Assembly: GCA_050742455.1 (NCBI GenBank)
Contig: JBOGIG010000088.1
Location: 1-33,550, forward strand
Reading direction: 5' to 3'
DNA length: 33,550 bases
Origin: JBOGIG01 sp050742455
Lineage (GTDB): Bacteria > Actinomycetota > Acidimicrobiia > Acidimicrobiales > JBOGIG01
Numbering within the stretch: position 1 is the first letter of the stretch; each line of letters begins with the position of its first letter. The notes beneath the pieces are model-generated. The model ran no database searches. It was not told the DNA's origin and saw only the letters and a program-made list of their open reading frames with translations. Below are positions 1 to 7,379 of this stretch, piece after piece. The translations under genes and the position numbers were made by a program.

Positions 1-108
1 GTAACCCACGACAACCCGGTAACCCACGACAACCCGGTAACCCACGACAACCCGGTAACCCACGACAACCCGGTAACCCACGACAACCCGGTAACCCACG
101 ACAACGTC
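1..108 (+). repeat. 18-bp tandem repeat, about six copies
   Basis: The unit GTAACCCACGACAACCCG starts at 1, 19, 37, 55, 73 and 91. The first five copies are identical; the sixth is identical for 15 bases and then diverges. The period is six codons, so copy-number change would keep the frame of the tail it encodes. The array may extend beyond the left edge of the window. Confidence 0.97.
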
Positions 109-135
109 GGGGACCAACCTACGGAGGACAACTAA
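1..135 (+). CDS. C-terminal end of a protein upstream of secD (probable YajC), hexapeptide-repeat tail
   Basis: The window opens inside a reading frame that runs to TAA at 133-135. What is visible is only a tail: the hexapeptide VTHDNP five times, a sixth partial copy (VTHDN), then VGDQPTEDN. This is low-complexity, hydrophilic sequence with no fold of its own. The next genes are secD and secF, and in Actinobacteria the gene directly before secD is usually yajC, a small single-pass membrane protein of the SecDF-YajC complex with a variable charged C-terminus. The YajC assignment rests on position alone, because the conserved N-terminal part lies outside the window. The GGAGG at 123-127, within the last codons, could serve translation of what follows. 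Confidence 0.55.
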   Translation, partial: VTHDNPVTHDNPVTHDNPVTHDNPVTHDNPVTHDNVGDQPTEDN

Positions 136-153
136 GTGCGGGCAGGCCGATGA
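136..153 (+). other. Possible five-codon leader ORF coupled to secD
   Basis: A GTG at 136-138 lies 8 nt after GGAGG (123-127). It opens a frame of five codons (read as MRAGR) that stops at TGA 151-153. That stop overlaps the secD ATG (150-152) as ATGA. secD has no comparably good Shine-Dalgarno sequence of its own; only GCAGG lies close upstream. Ribosomes may therefore reach secD by termination and re-initiation. The arrangement is seen in the sequence; the coupling role is inference. Confidence 0.35.
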
Positions 154-1655
154 AGCGTTCCATGGTGATCTGCCTGATTGGGACCTTCGTGGTCTCCATC
201 GGGGCGCTTCTGGCGACTCTGGGAGCCGGATACCACCCGAGACTGGGTCTGGATCTGGCCGGAGGTATCTCGGTGGTGGAGCAGCCGACGCACAAGGTTC
301 CCACCTCGACATTGAACGAAGCCATCACCATCATTCGCAATCGAGTCGACGCTCTCGGCGTGTCCGAACCAAGCATCTCCCGTCAGGGTGGCAACATCGT
401 GGTACAGCTCCCAGGAGTCAAGGACCGGGCCAAGGCCCTGGCAATCATTGGCCAGACGGCCCAGCTGCAATTTCGCCCGGTGCTGTGCGCGGCGCCGGCC
501 TTCATAGCGCCCGCCCCGGGAGCCAAGACCCCACCGGCCGGCCCGATCACCGCCACCACTTGTTCACCCTCTGCTCTCCAGGGAACCATCTCCGGAGGTC
601 AGGCCGCGGCATCCAAGACCGGAGGGGCGCCTGCCGTCGACGCGGCCCTGGCCTCGGTGCCCACAACGGCGGCAACGGCCGATAACCCCAAGTCCTATGT
701 GATCCTGCCCGACATTTCCAACGGCAAGGTGGCCAACCCGAACAGGTTGGTTCTGGGACCGGCCCAGGCCAACGGCTCGATTATCGCCGGCGCCACGGCC
801 CAGCTGGACCAGGCCGGCACCCAGTGGCAGATCAATTTCACCACTACTGGGTCCGGGTCCAAGATCCTGTCCCAGGTATCGACCGCCGACCTGCACAAGT
901 TCTTGGCCATCGACCTGGACGGCCAGATCCAATCGGCCCCGGTCATCAACGGAGTATTGAGCTCGCAGGCCCAGATCACAGGGAGCTTCACCCACGCCCA
1001 GGCCTCCAATCTGGCCCTGGTCCTGCGCTACGGGTCCCTGCCGGTGCAGTTCAACCAACTGAGTGTCTCCAGCGTGTCGCCCACCCTGGGCAAGGCGTCC
1101 CTGCACGCCGGATTGGTGGCGGGGCTGGTCGGATTGGCCCTAGTCATGCTGTACATGATCTTTTACTACCGAGCCCTGGGCATTGTGGTGGTGCTGGGCC
1201 TTGCCACCACGGCCGCCCTGCTGTGGGCGATCATCAGCTATCTGGGCCACTCCAACGGGCTGGCCCTGGACCTGTCCGGGGTTACGGGCCTGATCGTCAG
1301 CGTAGGGGTCACTGTGGACAGCTATGTGGTCTATTTCGAACGATTAAAAGATGACCTGAGGTCGGGGAGAACCATCAGGTCGTCGACCGAGAGGGGATTC
1401 TCGCGGGCTCTGCGAACCATCGTGGCCGCCGACCTGGTCTCACTCATCGGCGCAGTGCTCTTGTATCTTCTGGCCGTGGGGGCCGTCCGAGGCTTTGCCT
1501 TCATGCTGGGCCTGTCCACGCTGCTGGACCTGATCACGGCCTACGTCTTTACACGGCCCATGGTGGTTTGGCTGGGGCGGCACAAGACGTTTACCGAGGC
1601 CCGCTGGCTCGGGGTGGCACGGGGCCTCGCTGTTAGGACAGGGAGCCCGGCATGA
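150..1655 (+). CDS. secD: Protein translocase subunit SecD
   Basis: SecD is an integral membrane RND-type subunit that works with SecF and YajC to pull exported proteins through SecYEG using the proton gradient. The 501-residue product has an N-terminal membrane segment (about residues 5-27), then the family signature LGLDLAGG at 32-39 (usually LGLDLQGG). A large extracytoplasmic P1 region of about 280 residues includes an Ala/Thr/Pro-rich insertion near 110-180. From about 316 on there is a block of five hydrophobic helices. The acidic TM4 motif is visible near residue 390 (TVDSYVVYFERLKDD). The start is the ATG overlapped by a five-codon leader frame. The end overlaps secF by 4 nt (ATGA), as expected for stoichiometric translation. 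Confidence 0.96.
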   Translation: MKRSMVICLIGTFVVSIGALLATLGAGYHPRLGLDLAGGISVVEQPTHKVPTSTLNEAITIIRNRVDALGVSEPSISRQGGNIVVQLPGVKDRAKALAIIGQTAQLQFRPVLCAAPAFIAPAPGAKTPPAGPITATTCSPSALQGTISGGQAAASKTGGAPAVDAALASVPTTAATADNPKSYVILPDISNGKVANPNRLVLGPAQANGSIIAGATAQLDQAGTQWQINFTTTGSGSKILSQVSTADLHKFLAIDLDGQIQSAPVINGVLSSQAQITGSFTHAQASNLALVLRYGSLPVQFNQLSVSSVSPTLGKASLHAGLVAGLVGLALVMLYMIFYYRALGIVVVLGLATTAALLWAIISYLGHSNGLALDLSGVTGLIVSVGVTVDSYVVYFERLKDDLRSGRTIRSSTERGFSRALRTIVAADLVSLIGAVLLYLLAVGAVRGFAFMLGLSTLLDLITAYVFTRPMVVWLGRHKTFTEARWLGVARGLAVRTGSPA

Positions 1656-3043
1656 CTCTCACCGACACCGACCTTGATGCCGGGGCCGAATCCCCCAAGA
1701 CCAACGTGTGGAGTCGCCTGTACCACGGCGAGACCGCGATCAACTTCATCGGTCGCAAGAAGTTGTGGATGGCCCTATCCCTTATCGTGATCTTCGCCGG
1801 CCTGATCTCCCTGTCAACCAGGGGTCTCAATTTCGGAATCGAGTTCAAGGGGGGCACCTCGTGGCAGGTCACGACGTCCCAGGTGAGTGTGACCCAGGCC
1901 CGCGATGCCATGATCTCGTTGGGACTGAGCGGCGCCACTGTTCAGAACATCGGAAGCGGAGGCAACAGCACCCTCGAGGTTCAAGTTGACACGCACCTGA
2001 GCGGACAGGCCAAGTCGGCCAAGATCGCCGCGGTGAGTGCCAAGCTGGCTGGGTTGGCCCATGTCAGTCCCTCGGCCGTGTCCATCCAGGACGTCGGGCC
2101 CACTTGGGGGGGTGACATCACCAAGAAGGCTGTTCGGGCACTGATCTTCTTCTTTGCGGCCATCCTGGCCTACATAACTTTCCGCTTCGAGTGGAAAATG
2201 GCCATTGCAGCGATCGTGGCCGTGGTTCACGACCTGTTGGTAACGGTTGGGATCTATTCCCTGTCCGGCTTCCAGGTCACCCCGGCCACTGTCGTTGCCG
2301 TATTGACCATTTTGGGTTATTCCCTCTACGACACCATCGTGGTCTTCGACCGGGTAGAGGAGAACACCAAGGGTCTAGCCATATCGGGTCGCCTGACCTA
2401 CTCCGATGCGGTGAACCTGGCCATGAACCAGACCCTCATGCGCTCCATCAACACCACCCTGGTGGCGATCCTGCCCATCCTGTCGGTGTTGGTTATCGGC
2501 GCCCAGCTCCTGGGCGCCACCACGCTGCAGGACTTCGGCCTGGCCCTGTTCATCGGGCTCGCTTCTGGGGCCTATTCCTCCATATTCGTGGCCTCACCTC
2601 TTTTAGCCGTCATCAAGGAGCGCGAGCCTAGATACCTCGAGGTTCGCCGCCGCCAGACCGCCAGGGGAACGGCGTCCATGCTGCTAACCCCCGCCGCCGC
2701 CGCCGCCGGAGGCATGGTGGGCGGGGCCGCTGGGAACCTCAACCGCTCGGGACGCAACGTGGCCGGGCCCGGCCGGACTCGGATCAAGCCCGGGTCCGCC
2801 GCTGCCGGCAGCGCACGGCGCACGCTGGGGCGCACCGACGTCGACGCCAACGGCGATGCCAATGGCGATGCCCTGGAACTGGAAACCTCCGGCACATCCG
2901 GGCCCGGCCCGGCGACTCCGCAACGTAGTCCGGCCCAGGGCTCGAACCGGTCGGGGGCAAATCGGTCGGGGGCGAATCGCTCACCGGCTGGTCGCCCACC
3001 GCCCCGGCCTCGCAAGAAGTCGAATCGCAAGAAGCGTCGCTGA
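1652..3043 (+). CDS. secF: Protein translocase subunit SecF with long basic tail
   Basis: SecF is the partner of SecD in the proton-driven SecDF export motor of the cytoplasmic membrane. The 463-residue protein has a first membrane helix near 35-55 and the FGIEFKGGTSW signature just after it. A periplasmic-type domain follows, then five helices containing the family motif LGYSLYDTIVVFDRVEEN (about 221-240). The translocase core ends near residue 330. The remaining 130 residues are a low-complexity Gly/Ala/Arg/Asn/Ser tail, very basic at the end (RKKSNRKKRR), probably cytoplasmic and disordered. It contains a short in-frame duplication (NRSGA-NRSGA, 2945-2974). Such tails vary among actinobacterial SecF proteins. 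It starts inside the secD stop codon, so the two are translationally coupled. Confidence 0.96.
   Translation: MTLTDTDLDAGAESPKTNVWSRLYHGETAINFIGRKKLWMALSLIVIFAGLISLSTRGLNFGIEFKGGTSWQVTTSQVSVTQARDAMISLGLSGATVQNIGSGGNSTLEVQVDTHLSGQAKSAKIAAVSAKLAGLAHVSPSAVSIQDVGPTWGGDITKKAVRALIFFFAAILAYITFRFEWKMAIAAIVAVVHDLLVTVGIYSLSGFQVTPATVVAVLTILGYSLYDTIVVFDRVEENTKGLAISGRLTYSDAVNLAMNQTLMRSINTTLVAILPILSVLVIGAQLLGATTLQDFGLALFIGLASGAYSSIFVASPLLAVIKEREPRYLEVRRRQTARGTASMLLTPAAAAAGGMVGGAAGNLNRSGRNVAGPGRTRIKPGSAAAGSARRTLGRTDVDANGDANGDALELETSGTSGPGPATPQRSPAQGSNRSGANRSGANRSPAGRPPPRPRKKSNRKKRR
2945..2974 (+). repeat. 15-bp tandem duplication in the secF tail
   Basis: Two near-identical 15-bp units at 2945-2959 and 2960-2974 each encode NRSGA. 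A third, decayed unit begins at 2975. The period keeps the reading frame, and the repeat lies in the disordered tail. Confidence 0.8.
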
Positions 3044-3087
3044 GACCTGTTCGTAGGGGGTTTCCCCGGCTTGGCGCCTGAGGCCGC

Positions 3088-3099
3088 TATTTTGTAGGG
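3088..3099 (+). promoter_or_regulatory. Candidate -10 box for a leaderless apt transcript
   Basis: TATTTT at 3088-3093 is followed by 6 nt and then the apt ATG at 3100, so transcription would begin at or next to the start codon. No well-placed Shine-Dalgarno sequence is present. No convincing -35 hexamer at 16-18 nt spacing was seen. Confidence 0.4.
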
Positions 3100-3672
3100 A
3101 TGAAGCACGAGGCTGACTGGCTGCGGGCACATGTCCGTGACGTGAGTGGCTTCCCCCGTCCGGGGGTGGTGTTCAAGGACCTGACGCCGTTGATGGCCGA
3201 TGCTCATGCCTTTAGCTTCTGCGTGGATGCCATTGCCGATTTCTACGCCGATCGGCCCATCGACAAGGTGGTGGGGATAGAGGCCCGTGGCTTTATCTTC
3301 GCCGCCCCGGTGGCTTATCGACTGGGGGCCGGTCTGGTCCCTGTGCGCAAAGCGGCCCGTCTACCCTGGAAGGTGGAATCCCAGGAGTACGCCTTGGAGT
3401 ACGGGTCAGGAACTTTGGAGATCCACACCGATGCCGTAGCCGAGGGTGAGTCGGTGCTGGTGATCGATGACGTGCTTGCCACCGGGGGCACGGCCCGAGC
3501 CACCCTGGAGATGCTGGATCGGCTGGGCGCCGTAGTTGCCGGGATGGCTTTTGTCCTCGAGCTGACCTATCTGGGCGGGCGGGCACATCTCGACCATTGG
3601 ACCAATCGGGGCGATGGGTCTGGTCGGACGCCATACGAACCCATGTCATTGTTGGAATTCGGGTCGGTGTAG
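3100..3672 (+). CDS. apt: Adenine phosphoribosyltransferase
   Basis: Apt converts adenine and PRPP to AMP and pyrophosphate in cytosolic purine salvage. The 190-residue product is a little longer than the usual 170-180. It carries the type I phosphoribosyltransferase PRPP loop VLVIDDVLATGGTA at 119-132. It also has the flexible-loop region with RKAARLPW (83-90) and VGIEARGF (58-65) as in bacterial Apt. The start is the ATG at 3100, 6 nt after a TATTTT box. The gene sits between secF and rel, the usual order in Actinobacteria (secD-secF-apt-rel). The linkage to rel fits a nucleotide-pool role but may be only conserved synteny. Confidence 0.96.
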   Translation: MKHEADWLRAHVRDVSGFPRPGVVFKDLTPLMADAHAFSFCVDAIADFYADRPIDKVVGIEARGFIFAAPVAYRLGAGLVPVRKAARLPWKVESQEYALEYGSGTLEIHTDAVAEGESVLVIDDVLATGGTARATLEMLDRLGAVVAGMAFVLELTYLGGRAHLDHWTNRGDGSGRTPYEPMSLLEFGSV

Positions 3673-3676
3673 TCCG

Positions 3677-6019
3677 GTGGCCAGCGTCGACCGTGTCCTT
3701 CCGTGGCGGCGCCAGAGCAGCGCCGGCGACGCGGACCAGGTCGCTCAGGCTGACACCATCGCCCCAGTCCTGGCGATATTCGCCCGGCGTTATCCACAAG
3801 GGGACTCGGGGCTGATATCGAGGGCCTATGACGTGGCCGCCCAGGCCCACTCGGGACAATTGCGTAGTTCGGGGGATCCATACATCACCCACCCGCTGGC
3901 TGTGGCGGTGGTCGTGGCCGGACTGGGCTTGGACGACGTCACCATTGCTGCGGCATTGCTCCACGATGCGGTCGAGGACACCGGTCTCAAGCTCGACGAT
4001 GTGGCCGCCCAGTTTGGTCCCGAGGTGGCTGGCATCGTGGACGGGGTGACGAAGTTGGACCGATTGCGGTTCGATTCGAAAGAGGCCCAGCAAGCAGCCA
4101 CCATGCGCAAGATGTTGGTGGCGATGGCAAAGGACTGGCGGGTGCTGATCATCAAGCTCGCGGACCGCCTCCACAACATGCGCACCTTGGCTGCCATGCC
4201 GGAGTGGAAGCGGCTGCGGACGGCCCAAGAGACCCTCGATATCTACGCGCCCCTGGCCCACCGTTTGGGCATCTCGGACATCAAGTGGCAGATGGAGGAC
4301 CTGTCCTTTGCCACCCTTCACCCAAAGCGATACGCCGAGATCGAGCAGATGGTGGCCACCCGTGCCCCGGAACGGGACATCTACCTTGCCCAGGTCATCG
4401 AGGCGGTAAGGGAACGGCTGGCTCGGGCCAACGTGACAGCCGAGGTGACCGGCCGTCCCAAGCACCTGTGGAGTATCTACGAGAAGATGGTGGTGAAGAA
4501 CAAGGAGTTCGATGACATCTTCGACCTGGTGGGCATCAGGATCCTGATCGACTCCGAAAAGGAATGCTGGGCCTGCCTGGGGGCGGTGCACGCAATATGG
4601 AGCCCCATCCCGGGCCGGTTCAAGGACTACATCAACACCCCGAAATTCAATTTGTATCAATCCCTGCACACCACGGTCATGGGACCCCAGGGCAAGCCGT
4701 TGGAGATCCAGATCCGGACTCGGGCCATGCATCAGCGTTCGGAGTTCGGTATCGCCGCCCACTGGGGATACAAAGAGGGCGTACCGGGCCGATCGGTGCG
4801 ATCCAAGGGCTCGGATCCCGGCAACGTCAGGGCACTGCGCCCCGGACGCAAGTCCACGCCCGTGCCGGCACCCGGCGATGACGGTGGCTCCGGGGAGATT
4901 CCCTGGCTTCAGCGCATGGTCGATTGGCAGAAGGACACGCCCGACCCGGCTGAATTCCTGGAGACGCTGAAGCTGGACCTGGACCAGGGGGAGGTCTATG
5001 TCTTTACTCCCAAGGGCATGGTCGTCACCCTGCCTACTGCCGCCACGCCCATCGACTTCGCCTATGCCATACACACCGAAGTGGGGCACCGCTGCATCGG
5101 GGCCCGAGCCAACGGACGCCTGGTGCCATTGGACTCCCAACTCAGCTCGGGCGACACGGTGGAAATATTCACCTCTAAGGTTCCCTCGGCCGGACCCTCT
5201 CGGGACTGGCTGTCGATTGCCGCATCGCCTCGGGCCCGCAACAAGATCCGCCAGTGGTTTTCCCGGGAGCGGCGGGAGGACGCTATCGATTCCGGTCGGG
5301 AGGAACTGGTCAAGGCCCTTCGCCGCGAAGGCCTTCCCGTACAGAAGATGGCCACCTCACCCCTCCTGGCCCGGCTGGCTAACGAGCTCAATTACGCCGA
5401 CATGGAGGCCCTTCATGCGGCCTTGGGGGAGGGGCACGTCTCCGCTCGCTCCGTAGCCCAACGTCTGGCCCGGGAACTTCGGGGCGGTGGAGAGGACGAA
5501 CAGCTTCCGGCCACCGCCCGCCCACACCGGCGCCCGGGACGACGGACATCGCCGGGGGTATACGTCGAGGGTTTGGACGATGTAATGATACGGCTGTCAA
5601 AGTGCTGCACCCCCGTACCCGGAGACGAGATCATCGGCTTCGTGACCCTGGGTCGGGGAGTGAGCGTGCACCGTTCCGATTGCGCCAACGCCGTCTCTCT
5701 CTCCAGCGGGGCGGCCGAGCGGCTCATCGAGGTGGAGTGGGATCGTGAACGCTCCGGCGTTTTCTCGGCCTGTATCGAGCTGAGAGCCCTGGACCGCACC
5801 CGGCTGCTGGCCGACGTGACCAAGGTGCTGTCCGAGCACCATCTAAATATCTTGTCCAGCTCGTCCATGACGGGGGCGGACAGGGTGAGCCGCATGCGCT
5901 TCGAGTTCGAATTGGCCGACCCGGCCCATCTCGATTCGGTCCTGGGTTCGCTTCGACGCCTCGACAGTGTTTATGACACCTATAGGGTCCTGCCCGGGCG
6001 GGGACCAGCCGGTTCCTAG
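3677..6019 (+). CDS. rel: Bifunctional (p)ppGpp synthetase/hydrolase Rel
   Basis: Rel makes and degrades the stringent-response alarmone (p)ppGpp. With GTG at 3677 as start (4 nt after the apt stop) the product is 780 residues, the normal size for actinobacterial Rel. An earlier in-frame ATG at 3614 lies inside apt and would add an unrelated stretch. The HD hydrolase motif HDAVEDT is at 96-102. The synthetase domain shows RFKDY (314-318) and YQSLHT (about 326-331). RFKD, rather than the acidic variant of monofunctional RelA, together with an intact HD motif indicates both activities. A TGS domain starts near 440, a Cys-containing region (KCCTPVPGDEI) lies near 641-651, and a C-terminal ACT domain ends the protein; these sense the ribosome. 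Confidence 0.95.
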   Translation: MASVDRVLPWRRQSSAGDADQVAQADTIAPVLAIFARRYPQGDSGLISRAYDVAAQAHSGQLRSSGDPYITHPLAVAVVVAGLGLDDVTIAAALLHDAVEDTGLKLDDVAAQFGPEVAGIVDGVTKLDRLRFDSKEAQQAATMRKMLVAMAKDWRVLIIKLADRLHNMRTLAAMPEWKRLRTAQETLDIYAPLAHRLGISDIKWQMEDLSFATLHPKRYAEIEQMVATRAPERDIYLAQVIEAVRERLARANVTAEVTGRPKHLWSIYEKMVVKNKEFDDIFDLVGIRILIDSEKECWACLGAVHAIWSPIPGRFKDYINTPKFNLYQSLHTTVMGPQGKPLEIQIRTRAMHQRSEFGIAAHWGYKEGVPGRSVRSKGSDPGNVRALRPGRKSTPVPAPGDDGGSGEIPWLQRMVDWQKDTPDPAEFLETLKLDLDQGEVYVFTPKGMVVTLPTAATPIDFAYAIHTEVGHRCIGARANGRLVPLDSQLSSGDTVEIFTSKVPSAGPSRDWLSIAASPRARNKIRQWFSRERREDAIDSGREELVKALRREGLPVQKMATSPLLARLANELNYADMEALHAALGEGHVSARSVAQRLARELRGGGEDEQLPATARPHRRPGRRTSPGVYVEGLDDVMIRLSKCCTPVPGDEIIGFVTLGRGVSVHRSDCANAVSLSSGAAERLIEVEWDRERSGVFSACIELRALDRTRLLADVTKVLSEHHLNILSSSSMTGADRVSRMRFEFELADPAHLDSVLGSLRRLDSVYDTYRVLPGRGPAGS

Positions 6020-6027
6020 CCGTCTAC

Positions 6028-6041
6028 TAACCTCGGCCCCT
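6028..6041 (+). promoter_or_regulatory. Candidate -10 box upstream of hisS
   Basis: TAACCT at 6028-6033 fits TANNNT and lies 8 nt before the GTG chosen for hisS, in the 22-nt gap after rel. There is no Shine-Dalgarno sequence. This is weak evidence alone, and hisS may also be read from the upstream transcript. Confidence 0.3.
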
Positions 6042-7379
6042 GTGCCCGCAGCGTCCTCTTTTTCCGCCTTCCAGGCCCCAAGCGGCACCCGGGACGTCCT
6101 GCCCCCCGAGTCGGGTCAGTGGGAACTGTTGATGGCCACGTTTGCCCGGATCGCCCATGGCGCCAACTACGGGCTGATCCTGACCCCAATATTTGAGGAC
6201 TTCGGTCTCTTCCACCGGGGGATCGGGGTGGCCACTGACGTGGTGGGCAAGGAGATGTACGAGCTGACCGACAAGGGCGGACGCCATCTGGCGCTTCGTC
6301 CCGAGGTCACTGCCTCGGTGGTCCGGGCTTTCGTACAGCACCGACCCACCCTGCCCTGGAAGGTCTTTTACTGCGGTCCCAATTTTCGCTACGAACGGCC
6401 TCAGGCCGGGCGGTACCGACAGTTTTACCAGGTTGGATTGGAAGCCCTAGGGCCGGACGATCCCGTTCTTGATGTCGAGATCATAGAGTTGGCCTGGGAC
6501 TATTTTGCGGCCCTGGGGCTCACCCGCCTGGACCTGCGCATCAACTCACTGGGCGATGACCAGTGCCGCCCGGCATATCGGGAGATGCTGCGGGCCTACC
6601 TTGCCGAACGGCGGAGCCGGCTCTGCCCCGAGCACCAGGAACGCCTCGATGACAATCCGCTCCGGGTGCTCGACTGCAAGAAGGAGCCGTGCCGCGAAGT
6701 GGTGACCGGGGCCCCGGTTCAACTGGACACCTTGTGCGGGGCATGCGCCCAGCACTTTGGTCTGGTGCGAGACGGCCTAACCCGGGCCGGCGTGGCTTTT
6801 CGCGTCGATCCCCGGCTGGTAAGGGGTCTGGATTACTACACCCGGACCACATTCGAGATCTCGGCCCTGGCCTTGAACTCGGCTCAGGATGCCATCGGCG
6901 GTGGCGGCCGCTACGACACCCTGGTCGAATCTCTCGGTGGTCCTCCCACGCCGGGAATGGGATTCTCCTCCGGCCTCGAAAGGACCCTGCTGGCCTGTGG
7001 CGCCGAGGGAATTGATCTGGACAGCCAGGGACCAGTTCCGCTCGACGTTTTTGTAGTGGACGTGGCCGGGGGGTCCGACGGTGCCGATGTGACCAGGCAG
7101 TTGCGCCGAGCCGGGCTGCGAGCCGATCAGGCCTTCGGCTCGCGTTCGCTCAAGGGCCAGTTCAAGGCGGCCGATCGGTCGGGAGCGCCCCTGGCAGTGG
7201 TCATCGGGCCCGACGAGGTGGCTGCCGGTACGATAGGCCTGCGCCGGATGCGCACGGGCGCCGGTGACGAGCGTCAGGTTTCCGTGGCCCGGGTAGACGT
7301 GGTGGCGCGCATCGTCGAGGAACTGGCCCAGTCCAACACCGAACCGGTCAAGGCGGACGAGAAGACGATGCGACAATGA
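6042..7379 (+). CDS. hisS: Histidyl-tRNA synthetase
   Basis: HisRS is a class II aminoacyl-tRNA synthetase charging tRNA-His in the cytosol. From GTG 6042 the product is 445 residues, in the usual range; an upstream ATG at 5967 would overlap rel by 53 nt and is less likely. The N-terminus has the typical APSGTRDVLPPE segment. Motif 2 is visible in the FRYERPQAGRYRQFYQ region. The histidine-binding motif GLDYYTRTTFEI is at about 262-273, and motif 3 in GMGFSSGLERTL. A C-terminal anticodon-binding domain of about 100 residues follows. The 3' end overlaps aspS by 4 nt (ATGA); hisS-aspS pairing is common in bacteria. Confidence 0.96.
   Translation: MPAASSFSAFQAPSGTRDVLPPESGQWELLMATFARIAHGANYGLILTPIFEDFGLFHRGIGVATDVVGKEMYELTDKGGRHLALRPEVTASVVRAFVQHRPTLPWKVFYCGPNFRYERPQAGRYRQFYQVGLEALGPDDPVLDVEIIELAWDYFAALGLTRLDLRINSLGDDQCRPAYREMLRAYLAERRSRLCPEHQERLDDNPLRVLDCKKEPCREVVTGAPVQLDTLCGACAQHFGLVRDGLTRAGVAFRVDPRLVRGLDYYTRTTFEISALALNSAQDAIGGGGRYDTLVESLGGPPTPGMGFSSGLERTLLACGAEGIDLDSQGPVPLDVFVVDVAGGSDGADVTRQLRRAGLRADQAFGSRSLKGQFKAADRSGAPLAVVIGPDEVAAGTIGLRRMRTGAGDERQVSVARVDVVARIVEELAQSNTEPVKADEKTMRQ

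Noticed and set aside
1..108. Tandem repeat as a CRISPR array or iteron origin
   Set aside because: The units are contiguous without spacers, the period is 18 bp, and the frame reads through to a stop just before secD. It is coding.
3614..3676. Upstream ATG as the rel start
   Set aside because: It lies inside apt in another frame and adds residues unlike Rel N-termini; GTG 3677 right after apt fits better.
3293..5140. Long minus-strand ORF (615 codons) opposite apt/rel
   Set aside because: It is antisense to the well-supported apt and rel genes, with Arg/His/Gly/Pro-rich nonsense composition typical of GC-rich shadow frames.
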